Shown here piece by piece: positions 7,912-15,304 of a stretch of DNA of 64,000 nt. The notes beneath the pieces are model-generated. The model searched no databases, was not told the origin of the DNA, and saw only the letters and a program-made list of their open reading frames with translations. The stretch covers positions 1 to 64,000 of the forward strand of contig DAISIL010000002.1 in the NCBI GenBank assembly GCA_036822015.1, in the 5' to 3' direction. Numbering within the stretch: position 1 is the stretch's first letter; each line of letters starts with the position of its first letter. The DNA is from DAISIL01 sp036822015 (lineage in GTDB: Bacteria; Bacteroidota; Bacteroidia; Cytophagales; Bernardetiaceae). A program made the translations under genes and the position numbers.

Positions 7912-8586
7912 TTACAAATTTTCAAAGAGGCGGCGTTTGAGCTGCTGAAATTCTTCTTCGGAGATTGTCCCTGCCTGGCGGAGTTCCATCAGTTCGTTGA
8001 GGCGATCCAGGGGGTCTTTGGCGGCGGTGGGTTGTACTTCTACCTCTACTTCGTCGGCCTCAGAAAACTCATCCTGGGCAGCCTTGCCCCGCTTGACAAA
8101 CTCGTCCTGCATCTGTCGGGCAAACTGCTTGCCCTTCTCAAACTCCTGCTGATAAAAGCTCTTGACGGCTTCGGCATCGAAGTCCTCCAAAGTGCCGCCT
8201 TTCTCAAAATGCGTTACAAAAACACGCCCCGTCGCGTAGGTAGAAGCCCCCGAAAGGATCGCCATACTGACCCCGCCCACGACCGCACCCACGCCCGGAA
8301 TCATCTTGATTGCCTGTGATCCCAACTTAGGCAACGCACTGCCAGCCAGTGTATTGAGCCAGGATTCTAGGTTGCGACGACGAAAATCAACGCCATAGAT
8401 TTTACACAACTCATGTACCATATCTATTTGGATCGCCGTAACGGCTACCATATCGGCCAGTGGGATCGGAATCAAGCCGGCCCCCAACGACCAACCTACC
8501 GATCGCTCCACGATACGCTCTGCCCGCTCGTTATCGGTATCCATGCCCATTTTTTCCTTGAACTTATAGAAGAGATAATCTAACAT
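7912..8586 (-). CDS. DUF697 membrane-associated protein with C-terminal SHOCT domain
   Basis: A 224-residue protein. Residues 20-150 match DUF697 (GWSLGAGLIPIPLADMVAVT, then GKxG-like hydrophobic helices ending IPGVGAVVGGVSMAIL), a family often coupled to GTPases and membranes (YcjF-like). The last 32 residues (RLNELMELRQAGTISEEEF) are a SHOCT motif, a short module found at termini of membrane proteins and thought to mediate oligomerisation. First gene of a probable three-gene unit with the methyltransferase and site-2 protease. Confidence 0.8.
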   Translation of the reverse strand: MLDYLFYKFKEKMGMDTDNERAERIVERSVGWSLGAGLIPIPLADMVAVTAIQIDMVHELCKIYGVDFRRRNLESWLNTLAGSALPKLGSQAIKMIPGVGAVVGGVSMAILSGASTYATGRVFVTHFEKGGTLEDFDAEAVKSFYQQEFEKGKQFARQMQDEFVKRGKAAQDEFSEADEVEVEVQPTAAKDPLDRLNELMELRQAGTISEEEFQQLKRRLFENL

Positions 8587-8748
8587 TGTCTTTATACAGA
8601 TGATTCATAATGGTAACGGATCAAGGCAAATAATGGATTAGAAAAAAGATATAAAACCCGAAAAAGTTTTTTGACTGCCGTATTTTTTGTATCTTTCCCA
8701 ATCCCTTGACCGTAATCCATTGTATTCACCGCCTAGCCCTTTGCGTTT

Positions 8749-9390
8749 ATGTCCGCCAAAAAAGATACCCAGCCTGTGCGTCGTCGGCCGCTCAATGCCC
8801 TCCAACACATCGAAAAACAACATCCCTATGTGGTGATGCTCTACGTGGGCATGATTGGCATTTCAGCCATGTTTTTGTTTTTGTTATTTTCATTTCGTTT
8901 TTATGAAATTCAGGAGGAGGTCTTGGCGCGGTTTCGCTTTCCGACGGGCTTTGTCATCAGCACGTGTTTGCTCCTGATGAGCAGCCTAACGATTCATCAA
9001 GCGAAGTTGTCGTTTTATGAAGATGATTTTTTGCAGATGCGGCGTTATCTCCTGATTACTTTGGGCTTGGGTATTGGTTTTTCGGTTTGTCAAGTGGTGG
9101 GTTGGTATGAGTTGCAGGCCGCTGGGCTGGCTTGGGCAAGCCAAAACTCTACAACGTATCTCTATTTGGTCTCGGGGCTACACGTCTTGCACCTCCTGGG
9201 AGGCTTGGCTTTTGTGGGGGTGCAGGCATATAGCATCCATCAAAAGTGCCACGATCCGGTAAAAGTGTTGATTGCCGTAACCAACCCTCACGAAAAAATG
9301 AAGCTAACCTTGATGACGCTCTACTGGCACTTCATGGATGGGCTTTGGGTGGTACTGTTTTTGTATTTCGTGATGGCGTTTTTGTTTTAA
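8749..9390 (+). CDS. Haem-copper oxidase subunit III-like protein (CoxC-type)
   Basis: A 213-residue protein with five hydrophobic helices and the subunit III signatures SGLHVLHLLGGLAF and YWHFMDGLWVVLF with conserved histidines. It belongs to the cytochrome c oxidase/quinol oxidase subunit III family in the inner membrane. No subunits I, II or IV are encoded nearby, so it may be an extra subunit III serving an oxidase encoded elsewhere. The T9SS protein gene follows within ten bases. Confidence 0.85.
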   Translation: MSAKKDTQPVRRRPLNALQHIEKQHPYVVMLYVGMIGISAMFLFLLFSFRFYEIQEEVLARFRFPTGFVISTCLLLMSSLTIHQAKLSFYEDDFLQMRRYLLITLGLGIGFSVCQVVGWYELQAAGLAWASQNSTTYLYLVSGLHVLHLLGGLAFVGVQAYSIHQKCHDPVKVLIAVTNPHEKMKLTLMTLYWHFMDGLWVVLFLYFVMAFLF

Positions 9391-9400
9391 TGGCTCCTTG

Positions 9401-11254
9401 ATGCGGATACTTTTTTGGCTTAGTCTGATTATTGCTTACCCCTTGATGGGTCAGGAGGCTTGTTTTGATGTCAATATCACGACTGGATGCGCTCCTTTGA
9501 CGGTGCAAGTCATTGATTGCTCGGGGGCAGCGGCGGGCAATATCCTCTACGACTACGGCAACGGCAACAAGGTTACCCAAACGACATTTACTTACACCCA
9601 GGCCGGCACATACCCCATCACGCAGTACGTAGGTTCGGGGGCGGGCGGGGATTCGCTACGCAAAGAAAACCTCATCGTCGTCAGGGAACCTCAACCGATT
9701 GCCTTTGATCTGCTGCCTTGCCCAGACCAGGGGCTGCTCTTGATCCTGACCGACACCACCCGAGATACCTACACCATCGACCTCGGCGATGGCAACCGAG
9801 CCACCCTCAACGCCACCGATACCCTCATCCACTACTATCCCGATACCCAGCTACGCAACATCCGAGTACAGGGTACGCTCCCCAACTGCCCCTCCACCGA
9901 TACCGTTTTTGCCCCGCAACCCAACCCAGCCACCATCACCATCGACCGCCTCGAAGTCCTGGATGACCAACGCCTACAACTGACCCTCTCCCAAACCCCA
10001 GCCGTAGCAGACTACCAACTCGAGCAACAAACCGACAACGGGGCTTTTGTTGTCCTGCAAGACCTCCCCATCGGAACAGAGACCCTGATCCTGGATGGAC
10101 TAGACCTCCCCAACCGCAGCTACAGCTACCGCATCAGTCAAACCAACCTTTGCACCGGTGGCCGTACCAGCGATCAGCCCATACGTACCACCTACGCCCG
10201 CCTCACCGTCGGGAACGGCAACCTCGGTCTCCAATGGACGGCCCAGCCCCTGGATAGCACCCAGTTTGAGGGTTACCAAATCACCAAAGACGGCAATGAC
10301 TTCATCACGCTCCGCGACCCCCGCACCACAACCGCCGTGGATGGCGACGTGCGTTGCCGCAGGCGATACTGTTATCGCATCACGGCCACGCTCACCGGCG
10401 GACGGCAGTCGGTTTCGCAGGAGGTCTGTGCCGATGCCCAACTCACCCGCAGCCTACGCCCACCGGACTCCCTCCGCGTAACGGTCAATCGCGCCAACCA
10501 AATCGAACTTACCTGGGGTAGCCTCCTCGATTCACTCTTTAACCGGATGCGCTTCACCCGCCGCGATTCCGTCGGTATCGACACCCTCACCGGCAACGAC
10601 AAAGCGGCATACATCGACTTTGGGGCCAACCCCAACGCACAAGTCTTTTGCTATCAGGTAGGCTATCAGGATTTTTGTGGCAACCAGTCCACTTTTAGTG
10701 CTGCCGTATGCCCGATCCGCTTGCAGGTAACGACGGATTCGCTGCGTTTTGATCTTCGGTGGTCTGCCTATCAGGGGTCTTTTGAACCGCTGACCTACTA
10801 CCTGCTCAAGTTGGACGAAGAGAGAAATGTACTTGATTCGATTCCGGTGAGTAGTTTTCGCTTTGGTGAGCAGATCGCCGATCAGAGCCGGCAGGTGTTG
10901 CGCTTTCAAGTCGTGGCCGTGGGCAGCCAAACCGGCTTTGCGTATGCCTCCAACAGCTTGTTGGTGCGTCTGCCCTCCAGGATGCTCATCGCCGATGCCT
11001 TTACGCCCAACGGCGACGGACTCAACGACACCTTCGGCGGCGTAGGACGCTTCATCGAGACCTACGAACTACGCATCTTTAATGCCCTCGGCAATCCCAT
11101 TTTTTACAGCGACAACCTAGAAACGCGCTGGGATGGCACCCGCAACAACGGAGAAGCCTTGCCAGCAGGCGTTTATTTTTTTCAGTTGCGGGCCACCGAT
11201 CAGATCGGGCGCACCTACAACATCCGCAACACCGTAACTTTGATTCGGCGATAA
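9401..11254 (+). CDS. Large secreted PKD/FN3-like protein with T9SS type B (CHU_C) sorting domain
   Basis: A 617-residue exported protein. A signal peptide (residues 1-17, ending YPLMGQ) is followed by a PKD-like domain (FDVNITTGCAPLTVQVIDCS and LYDYGNGNK), then several fibronectin-III-like strands, and a C-terminal gliding-motility-associated domain (DAFTPNGDGLNDTF at about 527-540; LPAGVYFFQLRATD). This CHU_C tail targets cargo to the type IX secretion system. It is likely a surface adhesin or matrix protein. The ATG at 9401 is preferred over a TTG one codon upstream. Confidence 0.88.
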   Translation: MRILFWLSLIIAYPLMGQEACFDVNITTGCAPLTVQVIDCSGAAAGNILYDYGNGNKVTQTTFTYTQAGTYPITQYVGSGAGGDSLRKENLIVVREPQPIAFDLLPCPDQGLLLILTDTTRDTYTIDLGDGNRATLNATDTLIHYYPDTQLRNIRVQGTLPNCPSTDTVFAPQPNPATITIDRLEVLDDQRLQLTLSQTPAVADYQLEQQTDNGAFVVLQDLPIGTETLILDGLDLPNRSYSYRISQTNLCTGGRTSDQPIRTTYARLTVGNGNLGLQWTAQPLDSTQFEGYQITKDGNDFITLRDPRTTTAVDGDVRCRRRYCYRITATLTGGRQSVSQEVCADAQLTRSLRPPDSLRVTVNRANQIELTWGSLLDSLFNRMRFTRRDSVGIDTLTGNDKAAYIDFGANPNAQVFCYQVGYQDFCGNQSTFSAAVCPIRLQVTTDSLRFDLRWSAYQGSFEPLTYYLLKLDEERNVLDSIPVSSFRFGEQIADQSRQVLRFQVVAVGSQTGFAYASNSLLVRLPSRMLIADAFTPNGDGLNDTFGGVGRFIETYELRIFNALGNPIFYSDNLETRWDGTRNNGEALPAGVYFFQLRATDQIGRTYNIRNTVTLIRR

Positions 11255-11266
11255 AAAAAATAAAAA

Positions 11267-11671
11267 ATGGAACAAGACATTCGATGGAAGCAAAGATTTG
11301 ATAGTTTTGAGCGTGCCTTAGTTCAATTAGAAAAAGGTATTGCGTACTACCAAACCAACCCCATAGACCTGGTTAAAGAAGGCATTATACAACGATTTGA
11401 GTTTACACATGAGTTGTCCTGGAAAGTGATGAAAGATTTTTTAGAGTACGAAGGTGTAACGGGAATCATCGCCTCCCGAAGTGCTACCAAAGAAGCCTTT
11501 AACAAAAACCTAATCACTGACGGGCAAGGGTGGATGAATATGATTGATAGCAGAAACAATACCGTACATACCTACAATCCTGATATTTTGGAAAGGGAGT
11601 TTTTGAAAATCATTACCACCTACTTTGATTTACTAAAAGAATTTCATCAAAAAATGAAAAGCTACTTATGA
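11267..11671 (+). CDS. HI0074-family nucleotidyltransferase substrate-binding (HEPN-like) protein
   Basis: A 134-residue all-helical protein matching the HI0074 family (QRFDSFERALVQLEKGI near the N-terminus, FEFTHELSWKVMKDFLEYEG in the middle, SRNNTVHTYN with the conserved R-x(4)-H). HEPN-like partners of minimal nucleotidyltransferases form toxin-antitoxin pairs in which the MNT modifies and silences the HEPN toxin. Its stop overlaps the next start by four bases (ATGA), the usual arrangement. AT-richer than both flanks. Confidence 0.88.
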   Translation: MEQDIRWKQRFDSFERALVQLEKGIAYYQTNPIDLVKEGIIQRFEFTHELSWKVMKDFLEYEGVTGIIASRSATKEAFNKNLITDGQGWMNMIDSRNNTVHTYNPDILEREFLKIITTYFDLLKEFHQKMKSYL

Positions 11672-11973
11672 TGGACTTCGGACTAGACCCCACCACGGTT
11701 GCCAACATCCGGTCGGTATTTGCCAAATATCCCGAGATCGAACAAGTGTGGATATACGGATCCAGAGCCAAAGGTAATTACAGGGCAGGCAGCGATATAG
11801 ACCTCACCCTAAAAGGCGATCAACTCACGGATAACATTCGTTCAAAAGTTTGGTTGGATATAGATGCCCTCCATACGCCATATCTATTCGACATCTCTGT
11901 TTTCAAAGACATCAACTCCCTTAGCTTAATCGAGCACATCAACCGCGTGGGTAAGGTGTTTTATGAAAAATGA
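11668..11973 (+). CDS. Minimal nucleotidyltransferase (MNT, HI0073-like)
   Basis: A 101-residue protein of the DNA polymerase beta-like nucleotidyltransferase superfamily. The motif YGSRAKGNYRAGSDIDL (about 30-46) supplies the GS loop and the metal-binding D-x-D; a further acidic strand end lies near FDISVF. It pairs with the upstream HI0074-like gene as a predicted HEPN/MNT module. Its last 11 bases overlap the start of the HNH endonuclease gene, so all three may be translated as a unit. Confidence 0.88.
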   Translation: MMDFGLDPTTVANIRSVFAKYPEIEQVWIYGSRAKGNYRAGSDIDLTLKGDQLTDNIRSKVWLDIDALHTPYLFDISVFKDINSLSLIEHINRVGKVFYEK

Positions 11974-12949
11974 TTTTGTTATGCTCCTTGAGATGGAGAA
12001 ATACAAAAAACAGTTATCAAAACTCCGCAGAGATAACAAGTTTGGGGGCGCGCCTCATAAGCCCATCCTGCTTATCAGTATTATTGATGCTTTTGATAGC
12101 GGCTTCCTTGATTCTCAAATTATCCCCATTAGTCCAGAGCTATTATCGCTTTTCAGAAGTAACTGGAAAAACTACGTTGAGACACCGCATGATTGCCGTT
12201 TTGCGCTGCCATTTTATCACATGAAATCAGAACCCTTCTGGAGGCTAGTTCCGAATGAGGGATGCAAAATTTGGGTTGAGTCTAAATCTTCGATGCAAAG
12301 TTTCAATAATCTTATTACGGCAGTAGCATACGCTGAAATTGAGAAAGGTTTGGCTAACCTTTTTTTAGAGACAAAAACACGTCAGGATTTGAGAGATTTT
12401 TTAGTAGCTCTTTACTTTGGTAAAACATCTTCTAATTACCCTGATCTATATGCGCTTGAAAATGTCAGAAAAGATATTCTGAAAGAGACCTCGGAGGCAT
12501 ATGCCTCTAAGTTGAAATATCTGAAAGAGACCTTATCTCCCGAAGATTACGAAGAGGAGCTATTCGTGAGAGGAAGTTTATTTAAACGAGAGGTTCCCAA
12601 AATCTATAATTTTACTTGTGCCGTTTCTGGGTTGAGGGTGGATACGACTTTTAGTATTTCCATGTTGGATGCCTGCCACATTGTTCCGTTTAGTGTGAGG
12701 GGAGATGATACCATCGGAAACGGTATAGCTCTTTGCCCAAACCTTCACCGAGCGTTTGATAGAGGGATCATAACGCTGGATTTCAGTGATTTGCGTGTGA
12801 GAACCTCCAAAAGGTTTTCAGAACCACAGGCCGTAAGCTACTCAATCAAACAATTTGAAGGAAAAGAGATAAAATCTCCCGAGCAGATCAACCTTGAAGT
12901 TTTTAGAGCGAATCTGGCATGGCACAACGAAAATGTCTTTATCGGTTGA
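11963..12949 (+). CDS. HNH restriction endonuclease-like protein
   Basis: A 328-residue protein with a C-terminal HNH nuclease: DACHIVPFS at about 236-244, NGIALCPNLHRAFDRG at 254-269, giving the H-N-H metal site. The N-terminal half contains GGAPHKPILLISI (about 28-40), a motif shared, as I recall, with the sulfur-binding domain of ScoMcrA-like enzymes that recognise phosphorothioated DNA; this assignment is an inference. It probably acts as a modification-dependent restriction enzyme. Starts further in (11981, 11993) are possible. AT-rich base composition like the HEPN/MNT genes suggests the three arrived together. Confidence 0.8.
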   Translation: MKNDFVMLLEMEKYKKQLSKLRRDNKFGGAPHKPILLISIIDAFDSGFLDSQIIPISPELLSLFRSNWKNYVETPHDCRFALPFYHMKSEPFWRLVPNEGCKIWVESKSSMQSFNNLITAVAYAEIEKGLANLFLETKTRQDLRDFLVALYFGKTSSNYPDLYALENVRKDILKETSEAYASKLKYLKETLSPEDYEEELFVRGSLFKREVPKIYNFTCAVSGLRVDTTFSISMLDACHIVPFSVRGDDTIGNGIALCPNLHRAFDRGIITLDFSDLRVRTSKRFSEPQAVSYSIKQFEGKEIKSPEQINLEVFRANLAWHNENVFIG

Positions 12950-12981
12950 GATGTCCGTTTAGATGCCATCGTAAAGCCAAT

Positions 12982-14061
12982 CTAGTCCCCTAACACCACC
13001 CGCCACATATCCTCCTCGCTGTTGTAGAGGTGGGGGGAGATGCGCAGGCAGTCGCCGCGTAGGGAGACATGCACACCTGCAGCGGTAAGGGCTTCGTAGG
13101 TGCGGGCGGCGCGGGTGGGGTCGCTGGGGTCATGGATGCCAAAGAGGTGGTAGGCGTGCTGCTCTGGCAAGTGCCAGCCCTGGGCTTGTAGGGCAGCCAG
13201 GGGGGCTTCACTGATGCGGCGGCAGTGGGACTGGATGGCAGCCGGCGTAACGGACTGGATCAGATCGAGGGAGGTGCGTAGCATCGGGACAAGCTGGAAG
13301 TTGCTCTGCTCCCCGACATCATAACGCCGAGCCAGGGGTTCGTACGCCGAGACGTACTGGCTCAAACCCGCAAACTGACTCGCGCCCAGGCGGTTCATCC
13401 AACTCTCTTCGATGGGACGGCCCCCATCAAAAGCCGGACCGTAGTAGGCCAGCCCCAGGGAGTAGGGCCCCAGCAACCACTTATAGCCCGCCACCACCAG
13501 GGCATCCGGCTCCAGGGCAGCTACTGAAAGGGGTAAAGCCCCCACCGACTGCGTCCCGTCCAGAACGAGCAAAGCACCCACGGCGCGGCTACGCGCCCGC
13601 AAGGCCACCAGATCGGGGCAGTAGCCATCCGACCAATGCACCGTCCCGAGGGCGACAACTTTTGTCCGAGCGTCGATGGACTCGAGGAGCTGTGCCGCCG
13701 GCACCCGACGTATGGCAGCATAGACCGCCCAAGGATAAACATTGCTCGGAAACTGCTCATCAGCGATCAAGACCTCATCGCCAGGTGCCCAGGGAACGTT
13801 TTGGGCGGCATTGGCGATGCCATAAGAGACCGAAGGAATAAGGGCAATACGTTGCCAATCAGGGGTATCAATGAGACGGGCAAAACTTTTTTTGAGGGCC
13901 TCTACCCCTGCAAAAAAATCATCGCCCGTGATCTGTTGTGGCTGGCTGCGGGCCAGAAGTGCTTGCTGCCCAGCTTCGAGGGTGGCTTTGGGGAGCAGTC
14001 CCATGCGGGCGGCATTGAGATAAATCCCCGTTTGGGGCAAGACAAAATCGACTTTGGTCAT
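12982..14061 (-). CDS. PLP-dependent aminotransferase class V-fold protein
   Basis: A 359-residue enzyme of the class V aminotransferase/cysteine desulfurase fold. The N-terminus (GIYLNAARMGLLP) fits the family's substrate-site start, LVLDGTQSVGALPL contains the cofactor aspartate, and VVAGYKWLLGPYSLG carries the Schiff-base lysine. No active-site Cys loop typical of SufS/IscS desulfurases is evident, so it could instead be a kynureninase-like or isopenicillin-N-epimerase-like enzyme. Four bases separate its ATG from the stop of the GlmU-like gene, implying co-transcription. Confidence 0.82.
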   Translation of the reverse strand: MTKVDFVLPQTGIYLNAARMGLLPKATLEAGQQALLARSQPQQITGDDFFAGVEALKKSFARLIDTPDWQRIALIPSVSYGIANAAQNVPWAPGDEVLIADEQFPSNVYPWAVYAAIRRVPAAQLLESIDARTKVVALGTVHWSDGYCPDLVALRARSRAVGALLVLDGTQSVGALPLSVAALEPDALVVAGYKWLLGPYSLGLAYYGPAFDGGRPIEESWMNRLGASQFAGLSQYVSAYEPLARRYDVGEQSNFQLVPMLRTSLDLIQSVTPAAIQSHCRRISEAPLAALQAQGWHLPEQHAYHLFGIHDPSDPTRAARTYEALTAAGVHVSLRGDCLRISPHLYNSEEDMWRVVLGD

Positions 14062-14064
14062 CGT

Positions 14065-15267
14065 TTATCCTCTGTAACGGGTGGTTTGTTCATAGACAGC
14101 CGTCAGGATACGGCGTGTATTACCCGTCAGGGGTTGCCCTCGGCGTTGCATCATCCGGGCCGCCATCTCAAAAAACTTATCCAAATCGAAAGCCTGCAAG
14201 CCGTGTGAGCCGCCCCAGCTGAACGACGGGATAAACTTGGGCGGAAATCCTCCACCAAAGACATTGGCCCCTACCCCGACCATCGTGCCGGTATTGAACA
14301 TCGTATTGATGCCGCACTTGGCATGATCGCCCATCACGAGGCCATGAAATGTCAATCCTGTGGGTGCAAAATCTTCACGGACATAATCCCAGACCTTGAT
14401 GGCGGAGTAGTTGTTTTTGAGGTTGGAGGTATTGGTGTCGGCACCCAGGTTGCACCACTCGCCCAGGACGGAGTTGCCCAGGAAGCCCTCGTGTCCCTTG
14501 TTGGAGTAGCGCATCAAGACGGAGTTGCTGACCTCCCCGCCTACCTTGCAATAGGGCCCAATCGTAGTATCGCCCCGTAGCTTGCTACCCATATTCAATA
14601 CCGCCCCTTCGCCCATCGCAAAAGCTCCTCGGATGACACTTCCCTCCTGGATTTCGGCGTTTTTTCCGATGTAGATGGGCCCCGTTTGGGCATTCAGGAC
14701 GGCGGCATATATCCTGGCTCCCTCCTCCACAAAGACCTGCTCGGGGGCATAGATGGCCGTGTGGGGGTCTTCGATGGGCGTGCTTTTTCGTCCGTGGGTG
14801 AGTTGCTGAAAGTCTCGGATGAGTTCGGCTCGGTTGTGGAGAAAAATATCCGCCGGCCGTTCGAGTTTGGTGTAGGGTGGCTCAAAGAGATGTACCTGGG
14901 CGCGTTCGAGTACCCAATCGCAGAGGTCGAGGGGATCATCGAAGGTGGCTTTTTCGTGGAGGGCCAGGATGTTTTGGGCATCGTCGATCAGGGCATGACC
15001 CAAGGGGAGGCCTTGGATGGCTTGTAGGAGTTCGGGGTTGGGGCAGATGGCACCGTTGATGTACAGGAGCGGGGTCTTATCCTCGGGTTTGGGATAGGCA
15101 TGGGCGAGCCAGGTTTTGGTCAGATAGGCGGTTTGGGATAAACGAAGGTGCGCTTGCCACTTCTCGGCGATGGTCAGGATGCCTACCCGCAACTCGGCCA
15201 GGGGGCGCGTGAAGGTCAGGGGTAGGAGTGCCTGGTGGGCGTTGGGTAGATCAAAAAATACGAGCAT
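14065..15267 (-). CDS. GlmU-like sugar-nucleotide transferase, Bacteroidota type
   Basis: A 400-residue protein. It begins LVFFDLPNAHQALLPLTFTR, the degenerate nucleotidyltransferase start of the alternative bacterial GlmU family (TIGR03991-type), and continues into a left-handed beta-helix of hexapeptide repeats (IYIGKNAEIQEGSVIRGAFA region, then GLVMGDHAKCGINTMFNTGT). It is predicted to make UDP-GlcNAc from glucosamine-1-phosphate or a related sugar nucleotide. ATG at 15267 is chosen; the frame extends upstream into the neighbouring gene but those residues come from a CA-repeat and a foreign frame. Confidence 0.85.
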   Translation of the reverse strand: MLVFFDLPNAHQALLPLTFTRPLAELRVGILTIAEKWQAHLRLSQTAYLTKTWLAHAYPKPEDKTPLLYINGAICPNPELLQAIQGLPLGHALIDDAQNILALHEKATFDDPLDLCDWVLERAQVHLFEPPYTKLERPADIFLHNRAELIRDFQQLTHGRKSTPIEDPHTAIYAPEQVFVEEGARIYAAVLNAQTGPIYIGKNAEIQEGSVIRGAFAMGEGAVLNMGSKLRGDTTIGPYCKVGGEVSNSVLMRYSNKGHEGFLGNSVLGEWCNLGADTNTSNLKNNYSAIKVWDYVREDFAPTGLTFHGLVMGDHAKCGINTMFNTGTMVGVGANVFGGGFPPKFIPSFSWGGSHGLQAFDLDKFFEMAARMMQRRGQPLTGNTRRILTAVYEQTTRYRG

Positions 15268-15280
15268 AGTTTTCGGTGTA

Positions 15281-15294
15281 TGTGTGTGTGTGTG
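15281..15294. repeat. (TG)7 dinucleotide repeat
   Basis: Seven tandem TG units lie between the SpoIIE gene stop (15305) and the start of the GlmU-like gene (15267), 14 bases upstream of that ATG. Slippage could change leader length but no coding frame. Confidence 0.9.
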
Positions 15295-15304
15295 GTGATG
15301 GCGT

